Below are positions 54,279-63,121 of a stretch of DNA of 64,000 nt, piece by piece. Source of the DNA: Allonocardiopsis opalescens (lineage in GTDB: Bacteria > Actinomycetota > Actinomycetes > Streptosporangiales > Streptosporangiaceae). Where the stretch lies: contig NZ_PVZC01000008.1 of assembly GCF_003002095.1 (NCBI RefSeq), positions 372,001-436,000 on the forward strand, written 5' to 3'. The notes beneath the pieces were generated by a model that saw only the letters and a program-made list of their open reading frames with translations, had not been told where the DNA came from and ran no database searches. Within the stretch, counting starts at the first letter, position 1. Every line of letters starts with the position of its first letter. Position numbers and translations under genes: made by a program.

Positions 54279-55412
54279 TCACTCGAAGGTGCGCACCCTC
54301 GACTGCACGCCCAGGACGAGGCCGAGGGCGAGCAGCCCGGCCAGGGTCGCGGTGCCGCCGTAGGAGACGAAGGGCAGCGGGACGCCGGTGACGGGCATCA
54401 TGCCCATGGTCATGCCGATGCAGACGACGCCCTGGACCGTCATCCAGCAGGCGACGCCCGCGGCGATGAGCCGGCCGTAGGGGTCGGCGCACTGGGCGCC
54501 GATGGTGAGCATCCGCCAGATGACCAGGCCGAGCAGCACGATCACGGCGGCGGCGCCGAACAGGCCCAGTTCCTCGCCGGCCACGGTGAAGATGAAGTCG
54601 GTGTGCTGCTCGGGGACGAACTGGCCCGAGGTCTGCTCGCCGTTGAACAGGCCCTTGCCGCCCACCCCGCCGGAGCCCACCGCGATCATGGACTGGTTCA
54701 CGTTGTAGCCCGCGCCGCGCGGATCCAGCGACGGGTCGGCGAAGGCGGCGAACCGCGCCACCTGGTAGTCCTCCAGGATGCCCACCTGCCAGACGGTGAA
54801 GGCGCCGGCGATGCCCGCCCCGACCAGCCCGCCGACCCAGGCCAGCGGCGCTCCGGAGAGCATCAGCACGCCGAGGAACATCGCCCCGATCACCAGCGTG
54901 GTGCCCAGGTCGGGCTGGAGCATGATCAGCACGGTGGGCAGTGCGAGCACGGCGAGGGAGACCAGCACGTCGCGGGTCATCGGCGCGCCCGCGTCGCGGT
55001 GCGGCTCACCGAGCAGCCAGGCCAGCATCAGCACCAGCGCGACCTTGGCCAGCTCCGAGGGCTGGAGCTGGAGGCCGGGGCCGAAGACCACCCAGGAGTG
55101 CGAGCCGTTGATGGTGGCGCCCAGCGGCGTGAAGATCAGCAGCAGCGCGACGATGGCCAGCGCGTAGGCGTACAGCGCATAGGCCTTCAGCACCCGGTAG
55201 TCGATCATGGCGACCGCCGCGCACAGCACCGCGCCGATGGCCACGTTCACCAGGTGCCGCCACAGGTACTCCTGCGGGGAGGCGCCCAGCTGGAGCTGTT
55301 CGGCGTGGGTCGCCGACCACACCAGCAGCGTCCCGATCAGGGTCAGCCCGCCGACGGCGCCGATGAGCACCCAGTCGAGTCGCCCGGCCTGCGCGGGCAG
55401 CCGCGGCCTCAC
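54279..55412 (-). CDS. rodA: Peptidoglycan glycosyltransferase RodA (SEDS)
   Basis: 377 residues, about 10 helices; GLQLQPSELAKVALVLMLAWLL, the Asp of QPDLGT and the end motif PFVSYGGTA. It polymerises glycan strands for elongation with PBP2. GTG 55412 overlaps the mrdA stop (GTGA). Confidence 0.96.
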   Translation of the reverse strand: MRPRLPAQAGRLDWVLIGAVGGLTLIGTLLVWSATHAEQLQLGASPQEYLWRHLVNVAIGAVLCAAVAMIDYRVLKAYALYAYALAIVALLLIFTPLGATINGSHSWVVFGPGLQLQPSELAKVALVLMLAWLLGEPHRDAGAPMTRDVLVSLAVLALPTVLIMLQPDLGTTLVIGAMFLGVLMLSGAPLAWVGGLVGAGIAGAFTVWQVGILEDYQVARFAAFADPSLDPRGAGYNVNQSMIAVGSGGVGGKGLFNGEQTSGQFVPEQHTDFIFTVAGEELGLFGAAAVIVLLGLVIWRMLTIGAQCADPYGRLIAAGVACWMTVQGVVCIGMTMGMMPVTGVPLPFVSYGGTATLAGLLALGLVLGVQSRVRTFE

Positions 55413-57622
55413 CGCTCACCGACCCGCGCGATGCTGCCGTCGGGACGGATCGCCGGCAGCTCCTCGGGCGGGCGGCCGCCGGGCAGCAGCGGGCTCGTCG
55501 GGATCTCGGCCCGGTCCTCCTGGCCCTCCTGCTGCTCGGTGCTCGGGGGCTGCCCGCCCTGGCTCGTGTCGCCGAGCCCGTAGATCCCCTCGTAGATGCG
55601 GCGGGCCACCGGGGCGGCGGCCGAGCCGCCGCCGCCGGCGTGGTCGACCATAATCACCACGGCGAACTGGGGATCGTCGGCGGGCGCGTAGGAGGCGAAC
55701 CAGGCGGTGCCGTCCTCACTGCCGGTGATGGTGGCGGTACCGGTCTTGCCCGCGACGGGGATCTCGTCCAGCGGGAAGCCGGCGAAGGCTCCCCGGGCGG
55801 TGCCCTCGACGGGTACGTCGGCCAGCGCGTCGCGCATGTAGGCCAGCACCTCGTCGTCGACCGGCAGCTCGCCGGCGACGATGGGCTCGATCTCGCGCAC
55901 CTGGCTGCCGTCCGCCGAGATCAGCGCGCGGCCGACCCGGGGCTCGTAGCGGGTGCCGCCATTGGCGATGGCCGCGTAGGCGACGGCGAGCTGCAGCGGT
56001 GTGACCAGCACGTCGCCCTGCCCGATGGCGAAGTTGGCGCTGTCGCCGGCCCGCACCAGGTAGCCGTCGACGCAGTTCTCCTGGGCCATCTGCTGCAGCA
56101 ACGTTGCCCGCGCGGGGTCGGTCTCGGCCACGTCGGGGTAGCCGTTCTCGGCGCGGGCGCAGGTCGCCTCGCGGTTCATCTCCCAGTACTCGCGCTTCCA
56201 GCTGCGGTCGGGGACGCGGCCCTCCGCCTCGCTGGGCAGGTCGACGCCGGTCACCGAGCCGAAGCCGAAGGCGTGCGCCATGGCGGCCACCGGCTCCTGC
56301 GCCTGGCCCTCCTCGGGGTGCAGCCCGCCGTCGCGCAGCCACAGCTCGTGGCCGAAGCGGTAGAAGATCGTGTTGCACGACACGACCAGGGCGCGGTGCA
56401 GGTCGATGGTGCCGTGCGCGCCGCCCTCGTAGTTCTCGAAGGAGCGGTCGCCCACCTGGTAGGAGCCGGGGCAGCCGTAGCTGCCGCGCAGCGGGTAGCC
56501 CGCCTGCACCGCCGCCGCCATGGTCGACACCTTGAAGGTGGAGCCGGGCGGCACCAGCCCCTGGGTGGCGCGCGAGATCAGCGGTTCCCCGGCCTCCTCG
56601 GAGAGCAGGTTCTGGTAGGTGTCGGTGGTGATGCCGCCGTCCCACACCTCGGGGTCGTAGGTGGGCAGGCTGGCCAGCGCGACCAGCCGCCCGGTGCGCA
56701 CGTCCATCACCACGCCCGCCGCCGACTCCGAGGGCAGGTTCTGGTTGCGCGCGGTCTGGATCGCGGTGGCCAGCTCGTCCTCCAGCAGGTCCTGCACACC
56801 CGCGTCGATGCTGGTCACCAGGTGCGCTCCCGCCTGCGACGGCTGCTCGGAGACGGTTCCGGTCACATTGCCCCGGGCGTCGACGGCCAGGGTGCGCACC
56901 CCGGAGACGCCGCGCAGCCACTCGTCGTAGACGGCCTCGACGCCGTCCCGGCCGACCAGGTCGAGTCCGCTGAACTGGTCGCGCAGCCCCTCCCTGGACT
57001 CCAGCTCCTCGGCGGTGGCCGGCGACAGGTAGCCCAGCGCCTGCACCGCGCGCTCACCGCCGGTGTACTCGCGCACCGCCTGCTGCTGGGCGATGACGCC
57101 GGGGAAGTCCTCGGGGCGCTCCAGGATCTGCAGCGCCCGGCGCGGGTCGGCGTCGGTGTCCAGCGGGATGGGCTGGTACGGCGAGCCCTGCCAGCAGGGC
57201 TGACCCACCTCCGGGCCGCACAGCCGGGTGCGCAGCCGCAGCTGCTCGTAGGGCTGCTCCAGCACCTCGGCGAGAGCGCGCAGCACCGCCTCGCCGCCGT
57301 CGTCCTGGCGGGCCAGCGCGTGGTAGTCGACCGAGACGACCAGGTCGGTGCGGTTGCGCACCAGCGGTCTGCCGGTGGCGTCCAGGATCTGGCCGCGCAC
57401 GGCGGGCACCATCAGGTCGCGGGTGCGGTTCTCCGCCGCGACCTGCTGGAAGTGCTCCGTCGCCGGCACCTGGAGGAACCACAGCCGGCCGAGCAGGCTG
57501 GCGAAGAGCACCAGCACCATCACCTGCACCACCGCGAAGCGCAGGCGGGTGTGCTCCGCGGTCTCCCAGCCCAGCCGGGGATTGCGGGGATCGCGGGCGC
57601 GCCGACGCCGTCTGGTGCCCAT
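55409..57622 (-). CDS. mrdA: Penicillin-binding protein 2
   Basis: 737 residues: one N-terminal membrane helix (about 27-50), a dimerisation domain, then the transpeptidase with Ser361 (STFK), Ser415 (SCN) and Lys626 (KTGT). A Pro/Glu-rich tail ends it. It cross-links lateral wall and pairs with RodA, whose start overlaps its stop. ATG 57622 lies two bases after the mreD stop; the longer upstream frame is antisense to mreD or its neighbour. Confidence 0.96.
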   Translation of the reverse strand: MGTRRRRRARDPRNPRLGWETAEHTRLRFAVVQVMVLVLFASLLGRLWFLQVPATEHFQQVAAENRTRDLMVPAVRGQILDATGRPLVRNRTDLVVSVDYHALARQDDGGEAVLRALAEVLEQPYEQLRLRTRLCGPEVGQPCWQGSPYQPIPLDTDADPRRALQILERPEDFPGVIAQQQAVREYTGGERAVQALGYLSPATAEELESREGLRDQFSGLDLVGRDGVEAVYDEWLRGVSGVRTLAVDARGNVTGTVSEQPSQAGAHLVTSIDAGVQDLLEDELATAIQTARNQNLPSESAAGVVMDVRTGRLVALASLPTYDPEVWDGGITTDTYQNLLSEEAGEPLISRATQGLVPPGSTFKVSTMAAAVQAGYPLRGSYGCPGSYQVGDRSFENYEGGAHGTIDLHRALVVSCNTIFYRFGHELWLRDGGLHPEEGQAQEPVAAMAHAFGFGSVTGVDLPSEAEGRVPDRSWKREYWEMNREATCARAENGYPDVAETDPARATLLQQMAQENCVDGYLVRAGDSANFAIGQGDVLVTPLQLAVAYAAIANGGTRYEPRVGRALISADGSQVREIEPIVAGELPVDDEVLAYMRDALADVPVEGTARGAFAGFPLDEIPVAGKTGTATITGSEDGTAWFASYAPADDPQFAVVIMVDHAGGGGSAAAPVARRIYEGIYGLGDTSQGGQPPSTEQQEGQEDRAEIPTSPLLPGGRPPEELPAIRPDGSIARVGER

Positions 57623-57624
57623 CG

Positions 57625-58146
57625 CTACCACCCCATCGCGGTGTCGCCGCCGGTCACCCGGCGGTATCCGGTGAAGATCAGGAAGAGCGCGAACGGGCTC
57701 AGCAGCAGCGTGCACAGCCAGGTCCACGGCACCACGTGCAGCACGGAGCCGAAGCCGATCCGCGGATCGCCCAGCAGCGCGCCGAGCAGCGCGTACAGCA
57801 CCCCCGCGGCCAGCGTCGCGGCGGCCGTGACCGCGAAGGGCATCACCGGGGAGCGGACCGCCAGCGCACCGACCCGGCCGGTGGCGTACCCGACCAGGCA
57901 CAGCACCAGCGCCGACAGCCCGAGCGGCCCGGCCGCGGCCGGCATCAGGTCGGCGGCCAGCCCGGCCGCGAAGCCGAGCACCGCGCCCGAGCGGGCCCCG
58001 GTCAGCAGGGCCAGCGCCACCACGACCAGCAGCGCCAGGTCGGGCACCACCCCGAAGGGCAGCCCGAGCCGGTTCACCACCGCCACCTGCGCGACCACCG
58101 CGAGCAGCAGGACGACGGCGCAGAAGACCACCGGCACCCGCCTCAT
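57625..58146 (-). CDS. mreD: Rod-shape protein MreD
   Basis: 173 residues, about five hydrophobic helices; PDLALLVVVALALLTGARSGAVLGFAAGLAADLMP is the family core. ATG overlaps the mreC stop (ATGA). Confidence 0.92.
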   Translation of the reverse strand: MRRVPVVFCAVVLLLAVVAQVAVVNRLGLPFGVVPDLALLVVVALALLTGARSGAVLGFAAGLAADLMPAAAGPLGLSALVLCLVGYATGRVGALAVRSPVMPFAVTAAATLAAGVLYALLGALLGDPRIGFGSVLHVVPWTWLCTLLLSPFALFLIFTGYRRVTGGDTAMGW

Positions 58147-59231
58147 CCGACACCTCCGGGGCCCTGCACCGGCTGGCCGGCCGGCTGCTGCTGGGTGACC
58201 ACGTCGGCCGGGTCGGCCGGCGCGGACGGGTCCGCCGGCACGGCGGGGTCGGCGGGCACGGACGGATCGACCGGGACGGCGGAGGGCGCCGGGGCGGCCG
58301 GATCGACCGGCAAGGAGGGGTCGACCGGGACGGCCGCGCCGCCCGTACCGGCCACCTCGGCCGCGTCGGGCGCGTCGGGGTCCCGCGGCAGCACGGAGTC
58401 GCGCGGGTCCTCCTCGGGCGGGCGCACCACGATCCCGACGACCTCCAGCCGGCTGAGGTCGACGGCGGGGCGGATCAGCGCGGTGCGGGTGAGCGCGCCC
58501 GGCGTCTCGACCAACTCCTCCACCGTGCCGATCGGCACCCCGGGCACGAACGGGGCGTTGCCCACCGAGCCGAGGGTGACCGCCCGCTCCCCCACCTCGA
58601 TGCGCGCGTCGGGGTCGAGCATCTCGAAACGGAGCAGCTGGTCGCTGTCGTTGCGGCCGTGCACGGCGCCGATCTCGCGGGAGCCGGCCAGCCGCGCCCC
58701 CGACGCGAAGGTCGCGTCGCTGACCAGCTGGACGGTGGCGCTGTCGGCGGTCACCGAGGTGACCCGGCCGACCAGCCCCTCGGCGGCCAGCACCGTCATC
58801 TCCGGCGCGACCCCGTCATCGGAGCCGGCGTCCACGGTGAGCACGTCGGCGTAGGCGGGCCCGGCCCGCAGCGACAGCGGCTCGGCGGCGACGACCTCGT
58901 AGCCGCCGAGGCCGGCCAGGCCGAGCATCCGGTCGAGCTGGGCCGCGCGCTCCTGGTCGATCAGCCCGGTCTCCACCTGGGCGCGCAGCTCGGCGTTCTC
59001 CCGCTCCAGCGCGGCGATCCGGTCGGCGGCGGCCGGCGCACCGGCGAGCATGGTGGTGACGTCGTGGACGGGGCGCAGCACCGCGGCGCCGGCCCGCTCC
59101 AGCGGCCCGTAGGCCGCCGCCGCGGCCGAGCGCAGCACCGTGCCGCCGCCCCGCTGGTCCAGTACGACCAGCGCCACCGCGGCGATCAGCAGCACGCCCA
59201 GCACGATCCTGGTTCCGCGGGTGTCCCGCAC
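58143..59231 (-). CDS. mreC: Rod-shape protein MreC
   Basis: 362 residues: one N-terminal helix, a coiled-coil (about 60-100), two beta domains (about 110-265), and a 75-residue Pro/Val/Asp-rich tail with repeated PxDP units. It links MreB to the elongation enzymes outside the membrane. Confidence 0.93.
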   Translation of the reverse strand: MRDTRGTRIVLGVLLIAAVALVVLDQRGGGTVLRSAAAAAYGPLERAGAAVLRPVHDVTTMLAGAPAAADRIAALERENAELRAQVETGLIDQERAAQLDRMLGLAGLGGYEVVAAEPLSLRAGPAYADVLTVDAGSDDGVAPEMTVLAAEGLVGRVTSVTADSATVQLVSDATFASGARLAGSREIGAVHGRNDSDQLLRFEMLDPDARIEVGERAVTLGSVGNAPFVPGVPIGTVEELVETPGALTRTALIRPAVDLSRLEVVGIVVRPPEEDPRDSVLPRDPDAPDAAEVAGTGGAAVPVDPSLPVDPAAPAPSAVPVDPSVPADPAVPADPSAPADPADVVTQQQPAGQPVQGPGGVG

Positions 59232-59285
59232 CTGGCCTCCCTGTCCCGATGTCCCGGCCGGTCGGTACCGGCCCTGCGGTGCGGC

Positions 59286-60317
59286 TCAGTGGCGCCGTTC
59301 GGGGATGAGCACCTGCTGCAGCCGCTCGAAGTCCTCCACGCAGGTGCCCGAGCCGAGCACGACGGAGTCGAGGGGGTTGTCGGCGACGTGGATCGGCATG
59401 CCGGTCTCCTCGCGCAGCCGCTCCGACAGGCCGCCGAGCATGGCGCCGCCGCCGGTCAGCGCGATGCCGCGGTCCATGATGTCGCCGGACAGCTCCGGCG
59501 GGCACTTGTCGAGGGTGATCCGAACCGCGTCGATGATGGCCGAGACCGGCTCCTCCAGCGCCTCGCGGATCTCGTCCGGGGAGACCACCACGGTCTTGGG
59601 CAGGCCGGTGACCAGGTCGCGGCCGCGGATCTCGGCGTGGGCGTCGTCGCCGGTCGGGTAGGCCGAGCCGATCGCGATCTTCATCTCCTCCGCGGTGCGC
59701 TCGCCCAGCATCAGCGAGAACTCCTTCTTGACGAAGGTGATGATCGCCTGGTCGAGTTCGTCGCCGCCGACGCGGATGGACTGGGACGTGACGATGCCGC
59801 CCAGCGAGATGACCGCGACCTCGGTGGTGCCGCCGCCGATGTCGACCACCATGTTGCCGGTGGGCTCGTTCACCGGCAGGCCGGCGCCGATGGCGGCGGC
59901 CATCGGCTCCTCGATGATGTACACGCGCCTGGCCCCGGCCTGGTAGCCGGCCTCCTTCACGGCCCGCTGCTCCACCCCGGTGATCCCGCTGGGCACCGCC
60001 ACGATGATGCGCGGCTTGGCGAAGTGCCGCCGCTTGTGGATCTTCTGGATGAAGTAGCGCAGCATCCGCTCGGTCACGTCGAAGTCGGCGATCACGCCGT
60101 CCTTGAGCGGGCGGACCGCGACGATGTTGCCGGGCGTGCGGCCGATCATCCGCTTCGCCTCGCTGCCGACCGCGACGATGCGGCCGGTCGAGGTGTTCAG
60201 CGCCACCACCGAGGGCTCGTTCAGCGTGATGCCGCGTCCGCGCACGTAGACCAGGGTGTTGGCGGTGCCAAGGTCGACCGCCATGTCGCGGCCGAGAAAA
60301 GCGAGGTTGTTGATCAT
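59286..60317 (-). CDS. mreB: Actin-like MreB
   Basis: 343 residues; [34 protein letters not shown] and ALTGGGAML nucleotide motifs. Filaments direct wall synthesis. ATG 60317 has GAGGAC at five bases; ATG 60320 is too close. A TACGAT at 60419-60414 on the - strand may be the promoter -10. Confidence 0.97.
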   Translation of the reverse strand: MINNLAFLGRDMAVDLGTANTLVYVRGRGITLNEPSVVALNTSTGRIVAVGSEAKRMIGRTPGNIVAVRPLKDGVIADFDVTERMLRYFIQKIHKRRHFAKPRIIVAVPSGITGVEQRAVKEAGYQAGARRVYIIEEPMAAAIGAGLPVNEPTGNMVVDIGGGTTEVAVISLGGIVTSQSIRVGGDELDQAIITFVKKEFSLMLGERTAEEMKIAIGSAYPTGDDAHAEIRGRDLVTGLPKTVVVSPDEIREALEEPVSAIIDAVRITLDKCPPELSGDIMDRGIALTGGGAMLGGLSERLREETGMPIHVADNPLDSVVLGSGTCVEDFERLQQVLIPERRH

Positions 60318-60546
60318 CATTAGTCCTCGACAGCCCACGGCGGCGCAGCTGTCACGTCAGCGTCCGGAAACGGGCACGGCCCTGTTCCGGACTGGGCCGC
60401 TGATTGCCCTCGCATCGTAACGCGCTGTGCTTGATCCGCTACGGAAAAACGCCACAGACTTGCCGAAAGGACCAAGGGATCACCGTGCCGGGGCCGGATC
60501 CGTTCGCGGCGGCCCTCGGGCGTGTCATCGGGGCCGCAGACGACGG

Positions 60547-60589
60547 CGGGCCGCCGGTGGCGCGCCACGGGCGCGCCACCGGCGGCCCG
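60547..60589. terminator. 20-pair hairpin after ndk
   Basis: CGGGCCGCCGGTGGCGCGCC and its exact complement with a 3-base loop, 22 bases after ndk on the - strand. It separates ndk from the mre operon. Confidence 0.75.
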
Positions 60590-60611
60590 TCGAAGGGTCC
60601 GCCCGGCCTGC

Positions 60612-61022
60612 TCAGGCCAGATCGGGGAAGAACAGCTTGATCTCGCGCTCGGCGGAGTAGGTGGAGTCGGAGCCGTGCACGATGTTGGCCTGCACCTCCA
60701 GGCCGAGGTCCCCGCGGATGGTGCCGGGCGCCGCGTTCACCGGGTCGGTGGCGCCGGCCAGCGCGCGGAAGCTCTCGATGGCGCGGTGCCCCTCGACCAC
60801 GGCGGCCACCAGCGGTCCCGAGGTGATGAACTCGACCAGCGAGTCGAAGAACGGGCGCTGGGCGTGCTCCTCGTAGTGGGACTTCGCGGTGTCGGCGTCC
60901 AGAGTGCGCAGGTCGAGTGCGACGATGCGCAGGCCCTTGCGCTCGACGCGCGTCAGGACCTCGCCGACGAGGCCGCGGCTCACGCCGTCGGGCTTGATCA
61001 GGATGAGGGTGCGCTCCGACAC
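60612..61022 (-). CDS. ndk: Nucleoside diphosphate kinase
   Basis: 136 residues; catalytic His116 in [38 protein letters not shown]. Balances nucleoside triphosphate pools. GTG 61022. Confidence 0.97.
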   Translation of the reverse strand: MSERTLILIKPDGVSRGLVGEVLTRVERKGLRIVALDLRTLDADTAKSHYEEHAQRPFFDSLVEFITSGPLVAAVVEGHRAIESFRALAGATDPVNAAPGTIRGDLGLEVQANIVHGSDSTYSAEREIKLFFPDLA

Positions 61023-61175
61023 GGGTGTTCGCTCCTTGCTTCGGGGGTCCCCGACCGCTGGCCGATCGGCGCGGACGGGGAGCGAGGTCCGGTAAGGCCC
61101 CGGGGGCGCGTTCGCCCGGCCGGAGCCGTCACGGCGCAGCTTACTGCTTCCGGGCGCGGCGGCGTCCGGACCGGC

Positions 61176-61553
61176 TCAGTGCGGCCGGGACGGGCCGGGC
61201 TCGCCGTCGGTCTCGCCGCCGAGCACGGACGGGGTGCGCCCCGCCTCGACCCGGGCGCCCAGCCACAGGGTGGCGGCCCACAGCAGGGTGAAGGCGATGC
61301 CGAGCAGCAGCAGGTCGGGCAGGATCAGGGCGCTGGCCAGGTAGCCGACCTGGAGGGCCCAGCCGAGGTAGGGGCCGGCGGCGAAGCGCTGCACCCCCGC
61401 GATGACCAGCGCGGCCACGGCCAGCCCGCCCCACAGCGGCCCGGCGGTGGCGGCCGGGATCCCGGCGACCTGGATCGCCACCGGAAGCGAGAGCCCGATG
61501 GTGATCGCCTGCAGGACCAGCACCATCGCGCAGATGCGCCGCACGCCGGTCAC
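61176..61553 (-). CDS. DUF4233 membrane protein
   Basis: 125 residues, four hydrophobic helices with a short polar tail. Conserved beside folC in actinobacteria; function unknown. GTG 61553 overlaps the folC stop, so it is coupled to it. Confidence 0.9.
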   Translation of the reverse strand: MTGVRRICAMVLVLQAITIGLSLPVAIQVAGIPAATAGPLWGGLAVAALVIAGVQRFAAGPYLGWALQVGYLASALILPDLLLLGIAFTLLWAATLWLGARVEAGRTPSVLGGETDGEPGPSRPH

Positions 61554-62896
61554 CTCCCACCCAGTAGCAGCCGGGCGTCGCCGGCGGTGACGACGGAACC
61601 GGTGATGAGCACGCCGGTGCCGGAGAACTCCCCGGTCTCCTCGGCGAGGGTGACCGCGGCGTCGATGGCGTCGTCGAGCTGCGGCGCGGGGTGCACCCGC
61701 TCGGCGCCGAAGACCTGCACGGCCAGTTCGGCGAGCTCCTCCACCGGCATTGAGCGCGGCGAGGAGTTGCGGGTGACCACCAGCTCGGTGAGCAGCGGCT
61801 CCAGCGGCTCCAGCAGCCCCACCACGTCCTTGTCGGCCATCGCGGCGACCACCCCGACCAGCCGGGTGAAGGTGAAGGCGTCCTCGACGGCGGCGGCGGT
61901 GGCCGCCATCCCGGCCGGGTTGTGCGCGGCGTCGACCATGACGGTGGGGCTGCGGCGCATCACCTCCAGCCGGCCCGGGGAGTCCACCCCGGCCAGCGCG
62001 TTGCGCACCAGGTCGTCATCGAGCCGGACGTCGCCTTCGCCGGGGGCGGCGAAGGCCTCCACGGCCGCGATCGCGCAGGCGGCGTTGGCGGCCTGGTGCG
62101 CGCCGTGCAGCGGCAGGAACAGGTCCTCGTAGCCGCCGCGCAGCCCCTTGACCGAGATCTGCTGGCCGCCCAGCGCCACCTCGCGGTTCACCACGCCGAA
62201 CTCCAGGCCCTCGCGCGCCACGGTGGCGCCGGTGTCGGCGATCCGCCGCAACAGCACCTCGGCGGCGGCCGGCTGCTGGGCGGCCATCACCACCACGCTG
62301 CCCGGTTTGATGATCCCGGCCTTCTCCGCCGCGATCTGCTCGATCTCGGTGCCGAGGTAGTCGGTGTGGTCGAAGGCGATCGGGGTGATCACCGCGACCT
62401 GTCCGTCGGCGACGTTGGTGGCGTCCCAGGTGCCGCCCATCCCGGTCTCGACCACGGCGACGTCGACGGGGGTGTCGGCGAAGGCCGCGTAGGCCATCGC
62501 CGTCAGCACCTCGAAGAACGACAGCCGCTGGTCCTGCCCGGCGTCGACCAGCTCCAGGTAGGGCTCGACATCGCGGTAGGTGGCGGCGAAGCGCTCCTCG
62601 GAGATCGGCTCCCCGTCGACGCTGATCCGCTCGCGCATCGTGGCCAGGTGCGGACTGGTGTAGCGCCCCACCCGCAGCCCGCGCTCGCGCAGCAGCGCGT
62701 CGGTCATCCGCGCCACCGAGGACTTGCCGTTCGTACCGGCGATGTGGATCACCGGATAGGCCCGCTGCGGCTGCCCCAGCACGTCGAGCAGGGCGGCGAT
62801 GCGGTCGAGTGCCGGATCGAAGTCCCACTCGACGGGCCGCGCCCTGATCGCGGCGACGACGGAGCCGTACTCGCCGCTGTCGTCCTGCCGGGTCAT
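61550..62896 (-). CDS. folC: Folylpolyglutamate/dihydrofolate synthase
   Basis: 448 residues: ATP motif GTNGKSS, YTSPHL, ERISVDGEPISEE, ETGMGGTWDATNV, FDHTDYLG, DAAHNP. Adds glutamate to folates. ATG 62896; divergent from a FolC-like ligase gene 222 bases away. Confidence 0.96.
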   Translation of the reverse strand: MTRQDDSGEYGSVVAAIRARPVEWDFDPALDRIAALLDVLGQPQRAYPVIHIAGTNGKSSVARMTDALLRERGLRVGRYTSPHLATMRERISVDGEPISEERFAATYRDVEPYLELVDAGQDQRLSFFEVLTAMAYAAFADTPVDVAVVETGMGGTWDATNVADGQVAVITPIAFDHTDYLGTEIEQIAAEKAGIIKPGSVVVMAAQQPAAAEVLLRRIADTGATVAREGLEFGVVNREVALGGQQISVKGLRGGYEDLFLPLHGAHQAANAACAIAAVEAFAAPGEGDVRLDDDLVRNALAGVDSPGRLEVMRRSPTVMVDAAHNPAGMAATAAAVEDAFTFTRLVGVVAAMADKDVVGLLEPLEPLLTELVVTRNSSPRSMPVEELAELAVQVFGAERVHPAPQLDDAIDAAVTLAEETGEFSGTGVLITGSVVTAGDARLLLGGR

Positions 62897-63016
62897 GCCG
62901 CGCCGCCCGCGGCCTGCTGGGTCCTCGTGCTCACGTCTAGCAGCCTACTAAGCCCGCCGAGCACTCCACCGGCACCCGCCCGCACCCCGCCGCGGCGGCC
63001 GCCCTCGCCGCTGGAC

Positions 63017-63121
63017 GTGCGGCTGAACCCGGCCGCCCCGGTCGTCGCTATCCTCGTGCCCGTGGTGCTGCTCTGCCTGTCGGTCCGGCTGCGCGGGAAC
63101 CCGCGCGGGCGGGTGCCGTGA
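63017..63121 (+). CDS. Possible 34-residue membrane peptide
   Basis: GTG-started frame with MRLNPAAPVVAILVPVVLLC, then SVRLRGNPRG: one hydrophobic helix followed by a basic end. Its stop overlaps the GTG of the next gene (GTGA), as in coupled genes. No ribosome site is seen, so it may instead be chance or an upstream extension in another frame. Confidence 0.35.
   Translation: MRLNPAAPVVAILVPVVLLCLSVRLRGNPRGRVP

Noticed and set aside
60318-60546. Riboswitch before mreB
   Set aside because: Only a simple 8-pair hairpin and a possible -10 were seen; no conserved aptamer features.
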